Below the pieces are notes generated by a model, which was not told where the DNA came from, made no database searches, and saw only the letters and a list, made by a program, of their open reading frames with translations. Below, one piece after another: positions 5,221-5,979 of a stretch of 5,979 bases of DNA. Origin of the DNA: Bacteroidales bacterium (GTDB taxonomy: Bacteria > Bacteroidota > Bacteroidia > Bacteroidales > Bacteroidaceae). Made by a program: the position numbers and the translations under genes. Each line of letters begins with the position of its first letter. Position 1 is the first letter of the stretch. Location: the NCBI GenBank assembly GCA_009177185.1, contig WFMB01000009.1, positions 16,413 through 22,391 of the forward strand, written 5' to 3'.

Positions 5221-5979
5221 ATGTCATCGATAACACAATATCCAATAGGAAGTTATAATACAAGATATGTAGAATACGTTGATGTCTTTACACAAAAGAA
5301 TGTCAACCCATCAGCTGTTCTCGAAGACGGGCTGTTACTATTCGACTCGTTCGATGACAGCACTTCATTAATCACGGTGTTGGGTGAAAAGCCCAATAAG
5401 ATTTATCAGAAGATTAACATATACATCACACGGGGACAAGCGCAGTTCGTCATTAATGAACAAGAAGCGACTATATCGAGAGGTCATTTGATTACTATTA
5501 TGCCAGAGAACATGACGTTCATCAAATCCGCTTCTGTTGATTTTTCGTACTTTGCAACCATCGTGTATCCTAAGTTGTCCAGCCTCATCTATGCAGACAT
5601 TGGTTATATCTACAGCAATGCACGAATGTCGCTCCGCCATTTTATCTCTCCTATCTCTGCCGAGCACATGCAGAAGGTGAGCGAACTCTATCATGAGATG
5701 AAGCGCGACATGAATAGTGCCGATTACAAACAGAAAGAAATGTATGTTCGTTGTTTGATGGATGCGCTCATCATAGAGAACATCAATATCCACAAATACC
5801 ACCCTGTGTTACTACAAGGTAATAGTAACTCTCGTCAGTACACCATGTATTGCCGTTTTCTGGCTCTGCTCAACAAACACGCCAATGAGCAACGCAATGT
5901 TTACTACTACGCCAACCTCATGGGGATTTCTAGTAAGTATCTCTCGTTCGTCTGTCTCAGCTACAGCCAGAAGAATGCA
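5221..5979 (+). CDS. AraC-family transcriptional regulator, second of the tandem (3'-truncated)
   Basis: An open frame runs from the ATG at 5221 to the window end: 253 codons and no stop, so the 3' end lies outside. The layout parallels the preceding gene. A cupin-like sensor run reads INIYITRGQAQFVINEQEA (66-83), then ISRGHLITIMPENMTFIK (85-102), aligning in pattern with RGTLHIVVGG...IKANEYLAVMP of its neighbour. A helical middle follows (about 145-200). The first helix-turn-helix begins at about 225 (VYYYANLMGISSKYLSFVCL, 228-246), and the window cuts it before the second. The family call therefore rests on the partial HTH, the sensor layout and the tandem position. It starts 2 nt after the first gene's stop, so the two are probably one transcript and may form a heterodimer or a hierarchical pair. 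A long reverse-strand open frame (5368-5802) inside it is a shadow. Confidence 0.85.
   Translation, partial: MSSITQYPIGSYNTRYVEYVDVFTQKNVNPSAVLEDGLLLFDSFDDSTSLITVLGEKPNKIYQKINIYITRGQAQFVINEQEATISRGHLITIMPENMTFIKSASVDFSYFATIVYPKLSSLIYADIGYIYSNARMSLRHFISPISAEHMQKVSELYHEMKRDMNSADYKQKEMYVRCLMDALIIENINIHKYHPVLLQGNSNSRQYTMYCRFLALLNKHANEQRNVYYYANLMGISSKYLSFVCLSYSQKNA

Noticed and set aside
5368..5802. 144-codon open frame on the reverse strand
   Set aside because: It lies wholly inside the second AraC-type gene, which reads through the window end and has a clear family layout. The reverse translation shows no recognisable domain or start context.
1..5979. CRISPR arrays, tRNA/rRNA genes, insertion sequences, toxin-antitoxin or phage genes
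   Set aside because: No regularly spaced repeats, cloverleaf-like sequence, transposase motifs or terminal inverted repeats were seen. Gaps between genes are all under 200 nt.

Overview
The window looks like chromosomal DNA from a Bacteroidota bacterium, most likely order Bacteroidales (Prevotella/Bacteroides-like). The reasons are the gene set (a Bacteroidota-type LptE-like lipoprotein, SecG with a polar C-terminal tail, an HU-CCDC81/SPOR membrane protein, a zinc-ribbon FHA protein), the general lack of strong Shine-Dalgarno sequences, and a TAnnTTTG-type -7 promoter element. Genus is not resolved. All eight supported genes lie on the + strand. I see no mobile elements, RNA genes or CRISPR.

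Region 1 (1-2404) is a compact gene run with spacers of 16, 31 and 54 nt. It holds the 3' end of a sigma-54 activator-type regulator (AAA+ tail, long coiled-coil/Gln-rich linker, Fis-type helix-turn-helix), an LptE-like outer-membrane lipoprotein, a Bacteroidota protein with a C-terminal TPR-like unit, and secG, whose start is best placed at 2075. It probably forms one transcription unit concerned with envelope biogenesis (LPS delivery, Sec export). It is closed by a strong 13-bp hairpin at 2429-2458.

Region 2 (2405-2591) holds that terminator, a small second hairpin, an AT-rich palindrome and a consensus-like promoter. The promoter's -7 element ends only 4 nt before the next ATG, so the following mRNA is predicted to be leaderless or nearly so.

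Region 3 (2592-4241) encodes a single-pass membrane protein with an HU-like cytoplasmic N-terminus and a periplasmic SPOR domain, followed 33 nt later by a zinc-ribbon plus FHA protein. Together they suggest a link between nucleoid, phospho-signalling and the division-site cell wall. That link is inference.

Region 4 (4242-5979) carries two tandem paralogous AraC-family regulators separated by 2 nt. The second runs off the window and is cut inside its DNA-binding domain. A perfect 6-bp dyad lies just upstream of the first and is a candidate operator. Nothing here is clearly a wholly new system. The best leads are the leaderless promoter arrangement, the HU-SPOR/FHA pair and the AraC tandem.
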